Positions 1 through 7,349 of a stretch of DNA of 64,000 nucleotides are shown here, one piece after another. How positions within the stretch are numbered: the stretch's first letter is position 1; each line of letters opens with the position of its first letter. The notes under the pieces were generated by a model. That model was not told the origin of the DNA, did no database searches, and was given only the letters and a program-made list of their open reading frames with translations. The position numbers were made by a program, and so were the translations under genes. This DNA comes from Amycolatopsis sp. CA-126428 (GTDB lineage Bacteria > Actinomycetota > Actinomycetes > Mycobacteriales > Pseudonocardiaceae), in assembly GCF_002904335.1 (NCBI RefSeq), contig NZ_PPHF01000164.1, forward strand, positions 91,149-155,148. Reading direction: 5' to 3'.

Positions 1-506
1 CGGGGCGGCGCCTGCGGGTTCAGCCCCGCCTTTTCGTAGAGCGACTTGTCGTAGTAGAAGGGGTGTCCCTGCAAGGTGACCGGCTCGGCGTAGACCTTCC
101 CGTCCTTGGTGAAGGCGTCCCAGCCGCTGAGGCGCGAGCGGTCGTCGGCGACGTAGGAGTCCAGCGGCGCGAGGTCGCCGACCCGGTCGCGGATCTGGCC
201 GCCGCCGTTGAAGAGCATGACGTCCGGCCCGCTCTTGGCCTGGATCGCCGCGCCCAGCAGCGTGTAGTACTGGTCGTAGGGCTGGGCCACGAACTCGACG
301 GTGACGCCGGGGTGCTGCTTGGCGAACTCGGCCTTGGCCTTCGCCACGTAACTCGCGGCTTTCGCGTCGCCGGACTTCCAGTCCCAGACCACGAGCTTGC
401 CGCTCGCGTCGCCGGTGGGGGCGGCCGGGCCGGCGGCGCTTCCACAGCCCGCGGTCAACGCCAACGCCGCGACGAGGGCGGCCGAGAATAGTGTGCGCTG
501 CTTCAT
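1..506 (-). CDS. Sugar ABC transporter solute-binding lipoprotein (3' end outside window)
   Basis: This is an extracellular solute-binding protein, family 1, expected to deliver a sugar or oligosaccharide to an ABC permease at the outer face of the membrane. The N-terminus has a basic start (MKQRT), a hydrophobic stretch and a lipobox ending LALTAGC at residue 23. The mature part shows LVVWDWKSGD, then GVTVEFVAQPY and a DVMLFNGGG segment, typical of this fold. Only about 168 of the usual 400-450 residues are inside the window and the gene continues past position 1. It diverges from the FadR-type regulator at 658, which suggests that regulator controls it. Family is clear; the exact sugar is not, although the rhamnose mutarotase nearby hints at L-rhamnose or a related deoxysugar. 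Confidence 0.86.
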   Translation of the reverse strand, partial: MKQRTLFSAALVAALALTAGCGSAAGPAAPTGDASGKLVVWDWKSGDAKAASYVAKAKAEFAKQHPGVTVEFVAQPYDQYYTLLGAAIQAKSGPDVMLFNGGGQIRDRVGDLAPLDSYVADDRSRLSGWDAFTKDGKVYAEPVTLQGHPFYYDKSLYEKAGLNPQAPP

Positions 507-573
507 CGCTGCTCACTTCTCCAGACGGTGGCCGGACGGGGAGTGGCCCGGCGCAGTGCCGGAAAACGTAACT

Positions 574-592
574 CGTATGACGTATGACGTCA
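574..592. promoter_or_regulatory. Putative operator between binding protein and FadR-type regulator
   Basis: Two abutting copies of CGTATGA (574-580, 581-587) run into the perfect palindrome TGACGTCA (585-592), inside the 151-bp gap between the divergent genes. GntR-family proteins bind short dyads of this size. Assignment to the adjacent regulator is inference. Confidence 0.35.
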
Positions 593-657
593 ACGCCTGG
601 GCTGTGTAAGCTTCACGTGCGTTCGGCGGAGGTCGGCGCAGTGCGACCGGAGGAACG

Positions 658-1416
658 ATGACGGCATCAGACCGGCCACCCGCTGTCCCCGACTGGGTGC
701 GCCGACCCGCGAACCTGGCGAGTGCGGTCACCGCCGAACTCGTGGGACGCGTGGTGCGCGGGGTCCACCCGCCCGGGACGTCGCTGCCGGCCGAACCGGT
801 GCTGTGCGAGAGCTTTGCGGTGAGCCGGACGGTGGTCCGCGAGGCGGTGAAGCTGCTGCAGGCGAAAGGTCTGGTCCAGGTCCGCCAAGGCGCGGGCACG
901 GTGGTGAACCCGGCGTCGATGTGGAACATGCTCGACGAGCTCGTCCTGGCCGCGGTGATCGCCGAGGACGAGACCTCCGCCGTCCTCGACGACCTGGTGG
1001 TGACGCGCCGGCTGCTCGAAGCGGACATGGCGCTGGTCGCCGCCCGGACCGCCGGCCCGGAGGTCGTCGCCCGGCTGGGGGAGCTGGTGGACCTCATGGA
1101 CGAGCTCGTCGACGACCCCGCCGCCTACCGCGAACAGGACCTCGCGTTCCACGACACGATCATGCAGGTCTCGGGCAACCGCCTCGCCCGGGGCGTGGTG
1201 CGCGCGCTGGAGAGCCAGGTCGTCAACACCGCCCGCTACGTGGGCCCGAGCGAGCGCGCCCTGTGCGTGGCCTCGAACCAGGGGCACCGCCGGGTCTACG
1301 AACGGATCGCGGCCGGGGACGGCGACGGCGCCGCGAAGGCGATGTTCGACCACATCACCGAAGCCTGGCTCGCCCGCCGTCCCGGATCCGGCGACCCCGG
1401 CCGCCTGGAACGTTGA
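658..1416 (+). CDS. GntR/FadR-family transcriptional regulator
   Basis: This 252-residue protein has an N-terminal winged helix-turn-helix (about residues 20-85; SLPAEPVLCESFAVSRTVVR, then a GAGTVVNP wing) and a C-terminal all-helical FCD effector domain (about 95-235). The FCD domain has the acidic and histidine positions of metal-dependent members (EQDLAFHDTI, later QGHRRVYERI and MFDHI). The ATG at 658 follows a strong GGAGG at 648-652. It probably represses the divergent transporter and the following mutarotase gene, with a sugar or sugar acid as effector. The family is certain and the ligand unknown. Confidence 0.9.
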   Translation: MTASDRPPAVPDWVRRPANLASAVTAELVGRVVRGVHPPGTSLPAEPVLCESFAVSRTVVREAVKLLQAKGLVQVRQGAGTVVNPASMWNMLDELVLAAVIAEDETSAVLDDLVVTRRLLEADMALVAARTAGPEVVARLGELVDLMDELVDDPAAYREQDLAFHDTIMQVSGNRLARGVVRALESQVVNTARYVGPSERALCVASNQGHRRVYERIAAGDGDGAAKAMFDHITEAWLARRPGSGDPGRLER

Positions 1417-1445
1417 CCCCTGTCCCCGTTTTCCGAAGGAGTTCC

Positions 1446-1799
1446 ATGGCCCAGCGTTACGGCATGTTGATCCGCCTGCGCCCGGAGAAGCGCGAGGAGT
1501 ACCTGCGGCTGCACGCCGAGGTCTGGCCCGGCGTCGAGCGGATGCTGCGGGAGGCCAACATCCGCAACTTCACCATCTTCCGGCACGACGATCTGCTCTT
1601 CGGGTACTACGAATACGTCGGCGAAGACCACGACGCCGATCAGGCGCGCATCGCCGCGGACCCCGAAACGCAGCGCTGGTGGAAGTTGACCGACCCCTGT
1701 CAGGAATCGCTCTCCGAGCGCGAAGGGGGCGCTTGGTGGACGCCCATGGCGGAGGTCTGGCACCTCTCCCCGGCCCCCGCCGGCGAAGGTGGCGGTTGA
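1446..1799 (+). CDS. rhaM: L-rhamnose mutarotase
   Basis: This 117-residue protein interconverts the alpha and beta anomers of L-rhamnose after uptake. The family pattern is complete: RYGMLIRLRPEKREEYLRLH with the catalytic histidine region, HAEVWPGVERMLREANIRNF, then WWKLTDPCQ and the C-terminal MAEVWHL. The length matches the usual 104-115 residues plus a short glycine-rich tail. The gene starts 29 bp after the FadR-type regulator and is probably co-transcribed with it. I take the ATG at 1446, preceded by GGAG at 1438-1441. Confidence 0.9.
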   Translation: MAQRYGMLIRLRPEKREEYLRLHAEVWPGVERMLREANIRNFTIFRHDDLLFGYYEYVGEDHDADQARIAADPETQRWWKLTDPCQESLSEREGGAWWTPMAEVWHLSPAPAGEGGG

Positions 1800-1816
1800 G
1801 CAGCCTGCCGCGGCTG

Positions 1817-1862
1817 GTCGTGAGTGGTAAGGCGGGTTAGAACCCGCCTTACCACTCACGAC
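1817..1862. repeat. 46-bp palindromic repeat, copy 1
   Basis: Two 22-bp arms (1817-1838 and 1841-1862) pair perfectly around a 2-base centre. The outer motif is GTCGTGAGTGGTAA and the inner motif GGCGGGTT. It sits in the 81-bp gap between the convergent rhaM and glycosyltransferase genes, where the hairpin could stop transcription from both sides. The upstream flank CCGCGGCTG is shared with copies 2 (one change) and 4. Confidence 0.9.
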
Positions 1863-1880
1863 AACGTGCGCCGGCCGCGC

Positions 1881-3077
1881 TTACCGGAGCTGGTCGAGCA
1901 GCAGGCGGGCGGCCGTAGTGGCGCCGTCGGTGCGGATCCCGGCGCCCAGCGCCTTCGCCCGCGCCCGGGTTTCGGGGGCCAGCGCCGTGTCGAACGCCGC
2001 GGTCAGTGCCTCGAACGTCGCCGTCGGGCCGTCGAGGGCCGCGCCGACCCCGCTCGCGGCCACCCGGCCGGCCCAGTACGGGTTGTCCGCCACGCGGATG
2101 GGGACCGCCACCTGCGGGACGCCGGCCCGGGCGGCCGTCTGCGTCGTGCCCGCGCCGCCGTGGTGGACCACCGCGGCCAGCCTGCCGAACAGGCGCTGGT
2201 GGTTGACGTCGCCGATGGCGAAGCAGCCCTCCACGGCCAGGTCGGCCCAGCCGCGCGAAACCAGCACCCGGTGCCCCCGCGCGCGGCTCGCCTCGACCGA
2301 CCACCGCGCGATGTTCGGTGCCGCGCCGATGCTGCCGAAGCCGACGTAGACCGGCGGCGGGCCGGCGTCCAGGAACGCCGTCAGCTCGGCCGGCAGCGGA
2401 CGGTCGTCCACCTGGGTCCACGCACCGGTCTGGACCACTTCGAGACCCGCGGTTTCCGGCCACGGCCCCAGCGCCGGGTCCGCCGCCAGCCACGGCCGAC
2501 GGGAGTAGACGTGGTCGCGCACGTTGTCCACCGGCGGCAGGCCGAGGGCGGCCCGGTGCGCGTTGAGCGGTTCGCGGAACTGCGCGTTCACCCGCTGGGC
2601 GTCCAGCTCCCACAGCTCCGCGTGGTCCGCGCCGGCCGGCTCCGGCCAGCCGGGCCGCGGCGGCGGCGCGTGGTGCGGCGACGGCAGGTTGACCGCCGCA
2701 TAGGTCGCGTAGACGTAGCGGAGGCCCGCGGCCTCGGCCACGGACCGCGCGGCGACCTGCGCCAGACCGGCCGCCACCAGTGCGTCGCAGCCGCCGGCCG
2801 CCGCGGGGAGAACGGCGAACTGCGTTTCGAGCAGTTCGGTCCGGTACCGGGTCAGTTCCGCCGAGGTCGGGGGAGCCGTCGCGTTCATCAACGCCCGCAC
2901 CGGCGGCCCGACCGGTACCGACTCGATCCCGAGACCGGCCAGCCGGTCCGTGAACTCCTCGTCCGGCGGGGTGCACATCCGCACGTCCGCGCCGAGCGCC
3001 CGGAGCTCGACCGCGAGGGCGACCAGCGGTTCGACGTCGCCGCGCGTGCCGTAGGTGGAGAGCAGGACCCGCGTCAC
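1881..3077 (-). CDS. MGT/GtfB-type glycosyltransferase (GT1)
   Basis: This 398-residue GT-B enzyme should transfer a sugar from a nucleotide donor to a small-molecule acceptor in the cytosol. The N-terminus (VLLSTYGTRGDVEPLVALAV) is the classic acceptor-domain start of antibiotic glycosyltransferases. The C-terminal donor site shows VYVGFGSIG, GDVNHQRLFGRLAAVVHHGG and AGTTQTAARAGVPQ. The start is the GTG at 3075-3077, whose GTGA overlaps the stop of the upstream gene. It is the last gene of the leftward biosynthetic operon and probably glycosylates the NRPS/PKS product. The nearest known relatives are glycopeptide and macrolide glycosyltransferases. Confidence 0.88.
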   Translation of the reverse strand: MTRVLLSTYGTRGDVEPLVALAVELRALGADVRMCTPPDEEFTDRLAGLGIESVPVGPPVRALMNATAPPTSAELTRYRTELLETQFAVLPAAAGGCDALVAAGLAQVAARSVAEAAGLRYVYATYAAVNLPSPHHAPPPRPGWPEPAGADHAELWELDAQRVNAQFREPLNAHRAALGLPPVDNVRDHVYSRRPWLAADPALGPWPETAGLEVVQTGAWTQVDDRPLPAELTAFLDAGPPPVYVGFGSIGAAPNIARWSVEASRARGHRVLVSRGWADLAVEGCFAIGDVNHQRLFGRLAAVVHHGGAGTTQTAARAGVPQVAVPIRVADNPYWAGRVAASGVGAALDGPTATFEALTAAFDTALAPETRARAKALGAGIRTDGATTAARLLLDQLR

Positions 3078-4543
3078 CGCGATGCCCCGGCGTAGAAGCC
3101 GACCGGCATGGTGACGTCGGCGCCCGACGCCCCGCACTCCAGCATCCACAGCGCCGCGGCCGGGCCCAGCTCCCGGCCCAGGGCCCCGAGCGCGGCCGGG
3201 TCCGGCGCCACCGCGCGCGCCTGTTCCAGGCCGCGTCCGAACGCGGCCGGGTCCCAGCCGCCGGTGTCGCCGTCGCCGAGGGAGCGCGCGCCGGCGGTCA
3301 GCGTCGTGACCGGCAGCGGGCCGGGCACGCCGAGCAGGCCGTGGGTGCGTTCGCCCACCAGGACGCCCATCCAGTGCGAGCTTTCCGGCGTGGGCCGGGG
3401 ACCGGTCCACCGGGGCCGCCCGTCCATGTCGGGGAGCTTCGCCGGCGAGCCGGACACCGCCCAGCGGCCCGCCCACTCCACGGCCAGCCCGGGCGCGCTG
3501 CGGCTCGCGGGGTTGTGGAACCTGGCCATGTCCCACCGGTTGCCGACCGCGACCGCGGCCAGGTCGCGGTGCGGCCAGACCCGTGCTTCCCACCAGAAAC
3601 CCCACGGGAACGCCGCGGTGTGCCCCCACCACCAGTCCTCGCCCAGCGCCGGATCGGCGAGTTCGAGGGTCAGGCCGGAAAACGAGCGGACGCCGTGCGG
3701 GCTCGGGCGCTCGGCCCGCGGAGCCACCATGGCCGCGAGCGAGTCCGGCCCGACCAGCCCGCGCTCGCCCCGGGCGGTGCGCAGCAGGGATTGCAGCAGC
3801 CGCGCGAAATCCGCGGCGCTGGTGTGCATGCCGACGCCCGGGTAGGCCGCGGTGCGCAGGGGCGGGCTCGGCAGGCACCAGTCGCCGAAGGCGGCGTAAC
3901 CGGTGGCGCCACCGGCGTTCCCCGTGCCGTCGTCGATGCTCGTGTCCCGCATCCCGGCCGCGGCGAACACGTCCCGCTCGACGCGGGCCCGGTACGGCTC
4001 GGCGGCCAGGTGCTCCACCACGCCGCCGAGCACGCCGACGCCGAAGCTGGAGTACGAATAGGACCCCGGCGCCATCACCAGCGGCAGCACCCCGCCGTAC
4101 TCGACGGCGCGGCCGGTCTCGTGCCGCCGCCGGACGTAGTCGAGGATCGGCTCGGCCGGCGCCGTGGGCGCGACCGCGGTGACGATGTCGCTGGAGTAGC
4201 CGCCCTGGTGGGCGGCCAGCATGGCGGTGGTGGCGGGGGCCGCGCCGGGACCGCGCAGTCCGGCGGGCAGCACCTGGTCGACCGGGGTTTCCAGCCCGGC
4301 CATCCCCGCCTCGACGAGCTGCAGGAAGGCCAGGCCGGTCACGGGCTTGGTGAGCGAGCCCGCCGGCGCGACCGTCCCGGCGGTCATCGGCGTGCGCACG
4401 GCCAGGTCCGCGAACCCGGTCGCGGCCGTCCGCAGGTCGTCGCTCGTCGCCACGGCGACGGCGACCCCGGGTGTGCCGGTGACCGCGGCCAGCCGCGGCA
4501 GGACGGTGTCCAGCGCCGCCACCACGTCGTCGAGCATGCTCAC
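3074..4543 (-). CDS. Beta-lactamase-fold serine hydrolase (class C/EstB/PBP-like)
   Basis: This 489-residue protein belongs to the beta-lactamase/D-Ala-D-Ala peptidase superfamily. The nucleophile motif SxxK appears as SLTK (about residue 75), the second motif as YSYSSFGVG (about 175) and the third as GHTAA, replacing the usual KTG/HTG. There is no signal peptide, so it acts in the cytosol. It starts at a GTG overlapping the stop of the nucleotidyltransferase gene. Proteins of this fold act as esterases, resistance enzymes or stand-alone peptide cyclases (PBP-type thioesterases) in NRPS pathways. Its place inside this operon makes a role in peptide release, cyclisation or self-protection plausible, but the sequence does not decide between them. 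Confidence 0.8.
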   Translation of the reverse strand: MSMLDDVVAALDTVLPRLAAVTGTPGVAVAVATSDDLRTAATGFADLAVRTPMTAGTVAPAGSLTKPVTGLAFLQLVEAGMAGLETPVDQVLPAGLRGPGAAPATTAMLAAHQGGYSSDIVTAVAPTAPAEPILDYVRRRHETGRAVEYGGVLPLVMAPGSYSYSSFGVGVLGGVVEHLAAEPYRARVERDVFAAAGMRDTSIDDGTGNAGGATGYAAFGDWCLPSPPLRTAAYPGVGMHTSAADFARLLQSLLRTARGERGLVGPDSLAAMVAPRAERPSPHGVRSFSGLTLELADPALGEDWWWGHTAAFPWGFWWEARVWPHRDLAAVAVGNRWDMARFHNPASRSAPGLAVEWAGRWAVSGSPAKLPDMDGRPRWTGPRPTPESSHWMGVLVGERTHGLLGVPGPLPVTTLTAGARSLGDGDTGGWDPAAFGRGLEQARAVAPDPAALGALGRELGPAAALWMLECGASGADVTMPVGFYAGASR

Positions 4544-5220
4544 CCCTCGGTGGTGTTGTAGTTGACGATCCGCGCCACCATCAGGGCGCGTGCCCCGGCC
4601 AGCGGGCTGGCCGCGTCCCGCCGCGCCACGTCCGGCAGCCGGTGGGCCTGCTCCTCGATGACCGCCACCATGCCCCAGAGCGCGTTGAATCCCGCGGGGT
4701 CGGCCGGCTTTTCCGCGGCGGCTTCGACGGTCACGACACCGGCGTCGCGGGTCACCGCCAGGGCGCCCATCTGCCGCAGCACGCCGGGATCCCGCTCCTC
4801 GGCGGCCACCACGCTCCAGCCCGTCACGTCCGCCTGCCGCAGCGCGGAGAGCAGGCTGTCGACGCCGCTGACGACGATGTCGGGCAGGACGAGCGCCACC
4901 GGTCCCCGCGTCAGCGGCAGGGCGCACCGGATCGCGCCGTCGAGCCCCGGCTCGCCCACGTCGTCCTGGTAGACGAAGACCAGCTGGAAGGTCCCGGCGT
5001 AGCGCGCCAGGTACTTCACCGTGTCCAGCTTGTGCGGGCCGAACACGACGACCACGCGCACGCTGAGCCCGCTCTTCACCAGTTCCACCACGGCTTCCAG
5101 GCTGCGGTCCAGCACGGTGGTCCCGGGCGCGAGGCAGTGCAGTTCTTTCGCGTACGGCGCGCCGAACCGCGTCCCGAACCCGGCGCACGGCAGGATGACC
5201 GAAACATCGGGGGCGTTCAC
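4540..5220 (-). CDS. Sugar-phosphate nucleotidyltransferase-like protein
   Basis: This 226-residue protein has the Rossmann-like core of NTP transferases that make NDP-sugars. The nucleotide-binding loop reads VILPCAGFGTRFG (residues 8-20). Further on are ALVLPDIVVSG, in the place of the metal-binding aspartate, and AAEKPADPAGFNALWGM, in the place of the sugar-binding EKP motif. It is slightly shorter than RmlA-type enzymes. The GTG start at 5220 overlaps the P450 stop as GTGA, so translation is coupled. With the glycosyltransferase in the same operon it probably supplies the activated sugar. The sugar is not predictable. Confidence 0.75.
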   Translation of the reverse strand: MNAPDVSVILPCAGFGTRFGAPYAKELHCLAPGTTVLDRSLEAVVELVKSGLSVRVVVVFGPHKLDTVKYLARYAGTFQLVFVYQDDVGEPGLDGAIRCALPLTRGPVALVLPDIVVSGVDSLLSALRQADVTGWSVVAAEERDPGVLRQMGALAVTRDAGVVTVEAAAEKPADPAGFNALWGMVAVIEEQAHRLPDVARRDAASPLAGARALMVARIVNYNTTEG

Positions 5221-6425
5221 CGCAGCCGCACCGCCAACGCGACCCGGTGCCGGGCGCGCGGCAGCGGCACCCACGCCGCCTCACCGACCGGCTCGACCTC
5301 CGGGAAGCGCTCGAACAAGCTCCGCAGCGCGACCTCCGCCTCCAGCTTCGCCAGCGCGACGCCGAGGCAGAAGTGCGGCCCCCAGCCGAATCCCACGCTG
5401 CCCTCCCGGCCGCCGTGCTCGGCCTGCCGGCGGATGTCCGCCCGGTCCGGGTGGGCGAACTGCCGCGGGTCGCGGTTGGCCGCGCCGAGCACCGCCTGCA
5501 CCGCGTCCCCCGCCTTGATCCGCACGCCACCGACCTCCAGGTCGGTGGCCGCGTACCGCAAGCGGGCCAGCTGCACCGGGCCGTCCGTGCGGACCAGCTC
5601 GCGCACCGCCGCGGGCCACAGCTCGGGCTCGCGGCGCAGCAGCTCCCGCTGCGCCGGGTCGCGCATCAGCGCCAGCGCCGCGTTGGCCAGCATGTTCGCC
5701 ATCGTCTCGTGGCCGGCCAGCACCAGGAACACGACCAGGGCCACCGCGTCGACGTCGGTCAGGTCGTCCTGGGCGACGACCTCGCTGAGCAGGTCGTCCC
5801 GCGGGTCCGCCCGGCGGCGGTCCACGAGGGCGTGGCAGTAGGCGAACATCTCGCCCAGCGTCGGCGTGATCCGCGCCGGGTCGCCGTCGACGAGGACCTT
5901 GCCCCAGCGGTACCAGTCCGCCCAGTCGGCTTCGGGCACCCCGACCAGCTCGCACACCACCGCCATGGCCAGCGGGTAGGCGTACTCGTCGAGCAGGTCC
6001 GCCGTGCCGTCCAGGCCGTCGAGCAGCTCGTCGACGATCTGCTGCACCCGCGGCCGCAGCGTGGCGACCCGCGTCGCGCCGAACGCGTGGCTGATGCTGC
6101 GCCGCAGCCGCGTGTGCTCGGCGCCGTCGAGGCTCAGCAGGCTCGCCCGCAGGTAGGGCAGGTGCTCCCGCGGCGTGCCCAGCGCGAGGAACGCCTCCTC
6201 CTGCGTCTGCGCACCCTGGCCCGGCAGGCCGGCCGGGTCGTTGCGCACGGCCGGATCCGCCAGCACGGCGCGCACTTCGGCGCTGCCGGTGACCAGCCAG
6301 CCCTCCCCGCCGTTCGGCAGCCGGGCGCGGCAGACCGGCGACGCGGCGAGGATGCGGTCGTAGCCGCGCATCGGGTCGTCGAGGACGGCCGGATCGCGGA
6401 CGTCCACCACGGGTTCGGACGACAT
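5217..6425 (-). CDS. Cytochrome P450
   Basis: This 402-residue soluble bacterial P450 has the I-helix oxygen-activation motif AGHETMAN (about residue 240), the ExxR pair in ELVR (about 282) and the heme-ligand loop FGWGPHFCLGVALA (about 350) with its cysteine. It should hydroxylate or otherwise oxidise the assembly-line product using partner ferredoxin electrons. No ferredoxin gene is nearby. It lies 28 bp after the TauD-type dioxygenase gene and overlaps the nucleotidyltransferase start. The length is standard for the family. Confidence 0.95.
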   Translation of the reverse strand: MSSEPVVDVRDPAVLDDPMRGYDRILAASPVCRARLPNGGEGWLVTGSAEVRAVLADPAVRNDPAGLPGQGAQTQEEAFLALGTPREHLPYLRASLLSLDGAEHTRLRRSISHAFGATRVATLRPRVQQIVDELLDGLDGTADLLDEYAYPLAMAVVCELVGVPEADWADWYRWGKVLVDGDPARITPTLGEMFAYCHALVDRRRADPRDDLLSEVVAQDDLTDVDAVALVVFLVLAGHETMANMLANAALALMRDPAQRELLRREPELWPAAVRELVRTDGPVQLARLRYAATDLEVGGVRIKAGDAVQAVLGAANRDPRQFAHPDRADIRRQAEHGGREGSVGFGWGPHFCLGVALAKLEAEVALRSLFERFPEVEPVGEAAWVPLPRARHRVALAVRLR

Positions 6426-6453
6426 GGGACAGAGCTCCTCGGGGAAGACGGGG

Positions 6454-7326
6454 TCAGCCTTTGAGCGGGCCGCCGTTGATCGCGACGCGGTGACCGAAGC
6501 GGGTGTGCGGGTAGTAGTCGTACGTCGCGTGGTGCTGGACGCAGCGGTTGTCCCAGAACACCAGCGTGTTCGGCTCCCAGCGGACGCGGCAGGCGAGCAT
6601 CGGCCGGTTCGGCACGACCGAGAACAGCAGGTCGAGCACGGCCTGGCTCTCGTCGGCCGACAGCTGCGGGATGCGCGAGGTGTAGGCCGGGTTGACGAAC
6701 AGCAGGGGCCGGTCGGTCTCGGGGTGCCGCACCACCACCGGGTGCTCGCTCACCGGCGGCTCGTACCCGTCGGGGATCTTGTGGCCGCGGAAGGCGTGCG
6801 CGCCGTCGTGGATCGCGGTCAGCCCGGCCAGCAGCTCCTTCAGCTTCGGCGACAGCATGTCGTAGGCGAGGTGCATGTTCGCGAAGAGCGTGTCGCCGCC
6901 GCTGCCCGGCTCGGGCACCCGCGTGATGTGGAGCATCGAGCCCAGTGACGGCTCGGCGTCGGCGGTGCCGTCGGCGTGCCAGCCGTTGCCGAAGACGTTG
7001 GCCGACTCCGGCGCGGTCGCGACCTCGAGGATGTACGGGTCGCCGTGCTCGGGCGGCGGGTTCACCGGGCGCAGCTCGCCGAAGCTCGCGGCCAGGCGCT
7101 TGTGGTCGGCCACCGAGATGTCCTGGTCGCGGAACACCAGCACGTGGTGGTCCAGGAAGGCCGTCTTCAGCTCGGTGAGCTGTTCTTCCGTCAGTTCCCG
7201 CGTCAGGTCGAGGCCGGTGACCTCGGCGCCGAGCACCGGGGTCAGGCCCCGCACCGCCAGGGTCCGGTAGCCGCGCGCCGGCCGCGTCGTGATCCGCTTG
7301 ACGGCCTCGAGTTCGTACTGCTCCAT
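6454..7326 (-). CDS. TauD/TfdA-type 2-oxoglutarate-dependent dioxygenase
   Basis: This 290-residue enzyme belongs to the Fe(II)/2-oxoglutarate dioxygenases. The metal-binding HxD is in WHADGT (about residue 120), the distal histidine in CVQHHATYDY (about 265) and the 2-oxoglutarate arginine in FGHRVAI. The N-terminal VTGLDLTREL and the HHVLVFRDQD strand are typical of TauD. In its natural setting it could oxidise a sulfonate or alkyl sulfate. Inside this NRPS operon a hydroxylation of an amino acid or of the peptide is more likely. The ATG at 7326 follows GAAAGGAAACC. It is 23 bp from the end of the hybrid synthetase gene. Confidence 0.88.
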   Translation of the reverse strand: MEQYELEAVKRITTRPARGYRTLAVRGLTPVLGAEVTGLDLTRELTEEQLTELKTAFLDHHVLVFRDQDISVADHKRLAASFGELRPVNPPPEHGDPYILEVATAPESANVFGNGWHADGTADAEPSLGSMLHITRVPEPGSGGDTLFANMHLAYDMLSPKLKELLAGLTAIHDGAHAFRGHKIPDGYEPPVSEHPVVVRHPETDRPLLFVNPAYTSRIPQLSADESQAVLDLLFSVVPNRPMLACRVRWEPNTLVFWDNRCVQHHATYDYYPHTRFGHRVAINGGPLKG

Positions 7327-7349
7327 GGTTTCCTTTCCTCCGGTGGGTC

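Noticed and set aside
3074..5530. One 818-codon frame spanning the serine hydrolase and upstream genes
   Set aside because: The first 300 codons are a shadow of the nucleotidyltransferase and P450 genes. The real hydrolase starts at the GTG at 4543, which overlaps the preceding stop.
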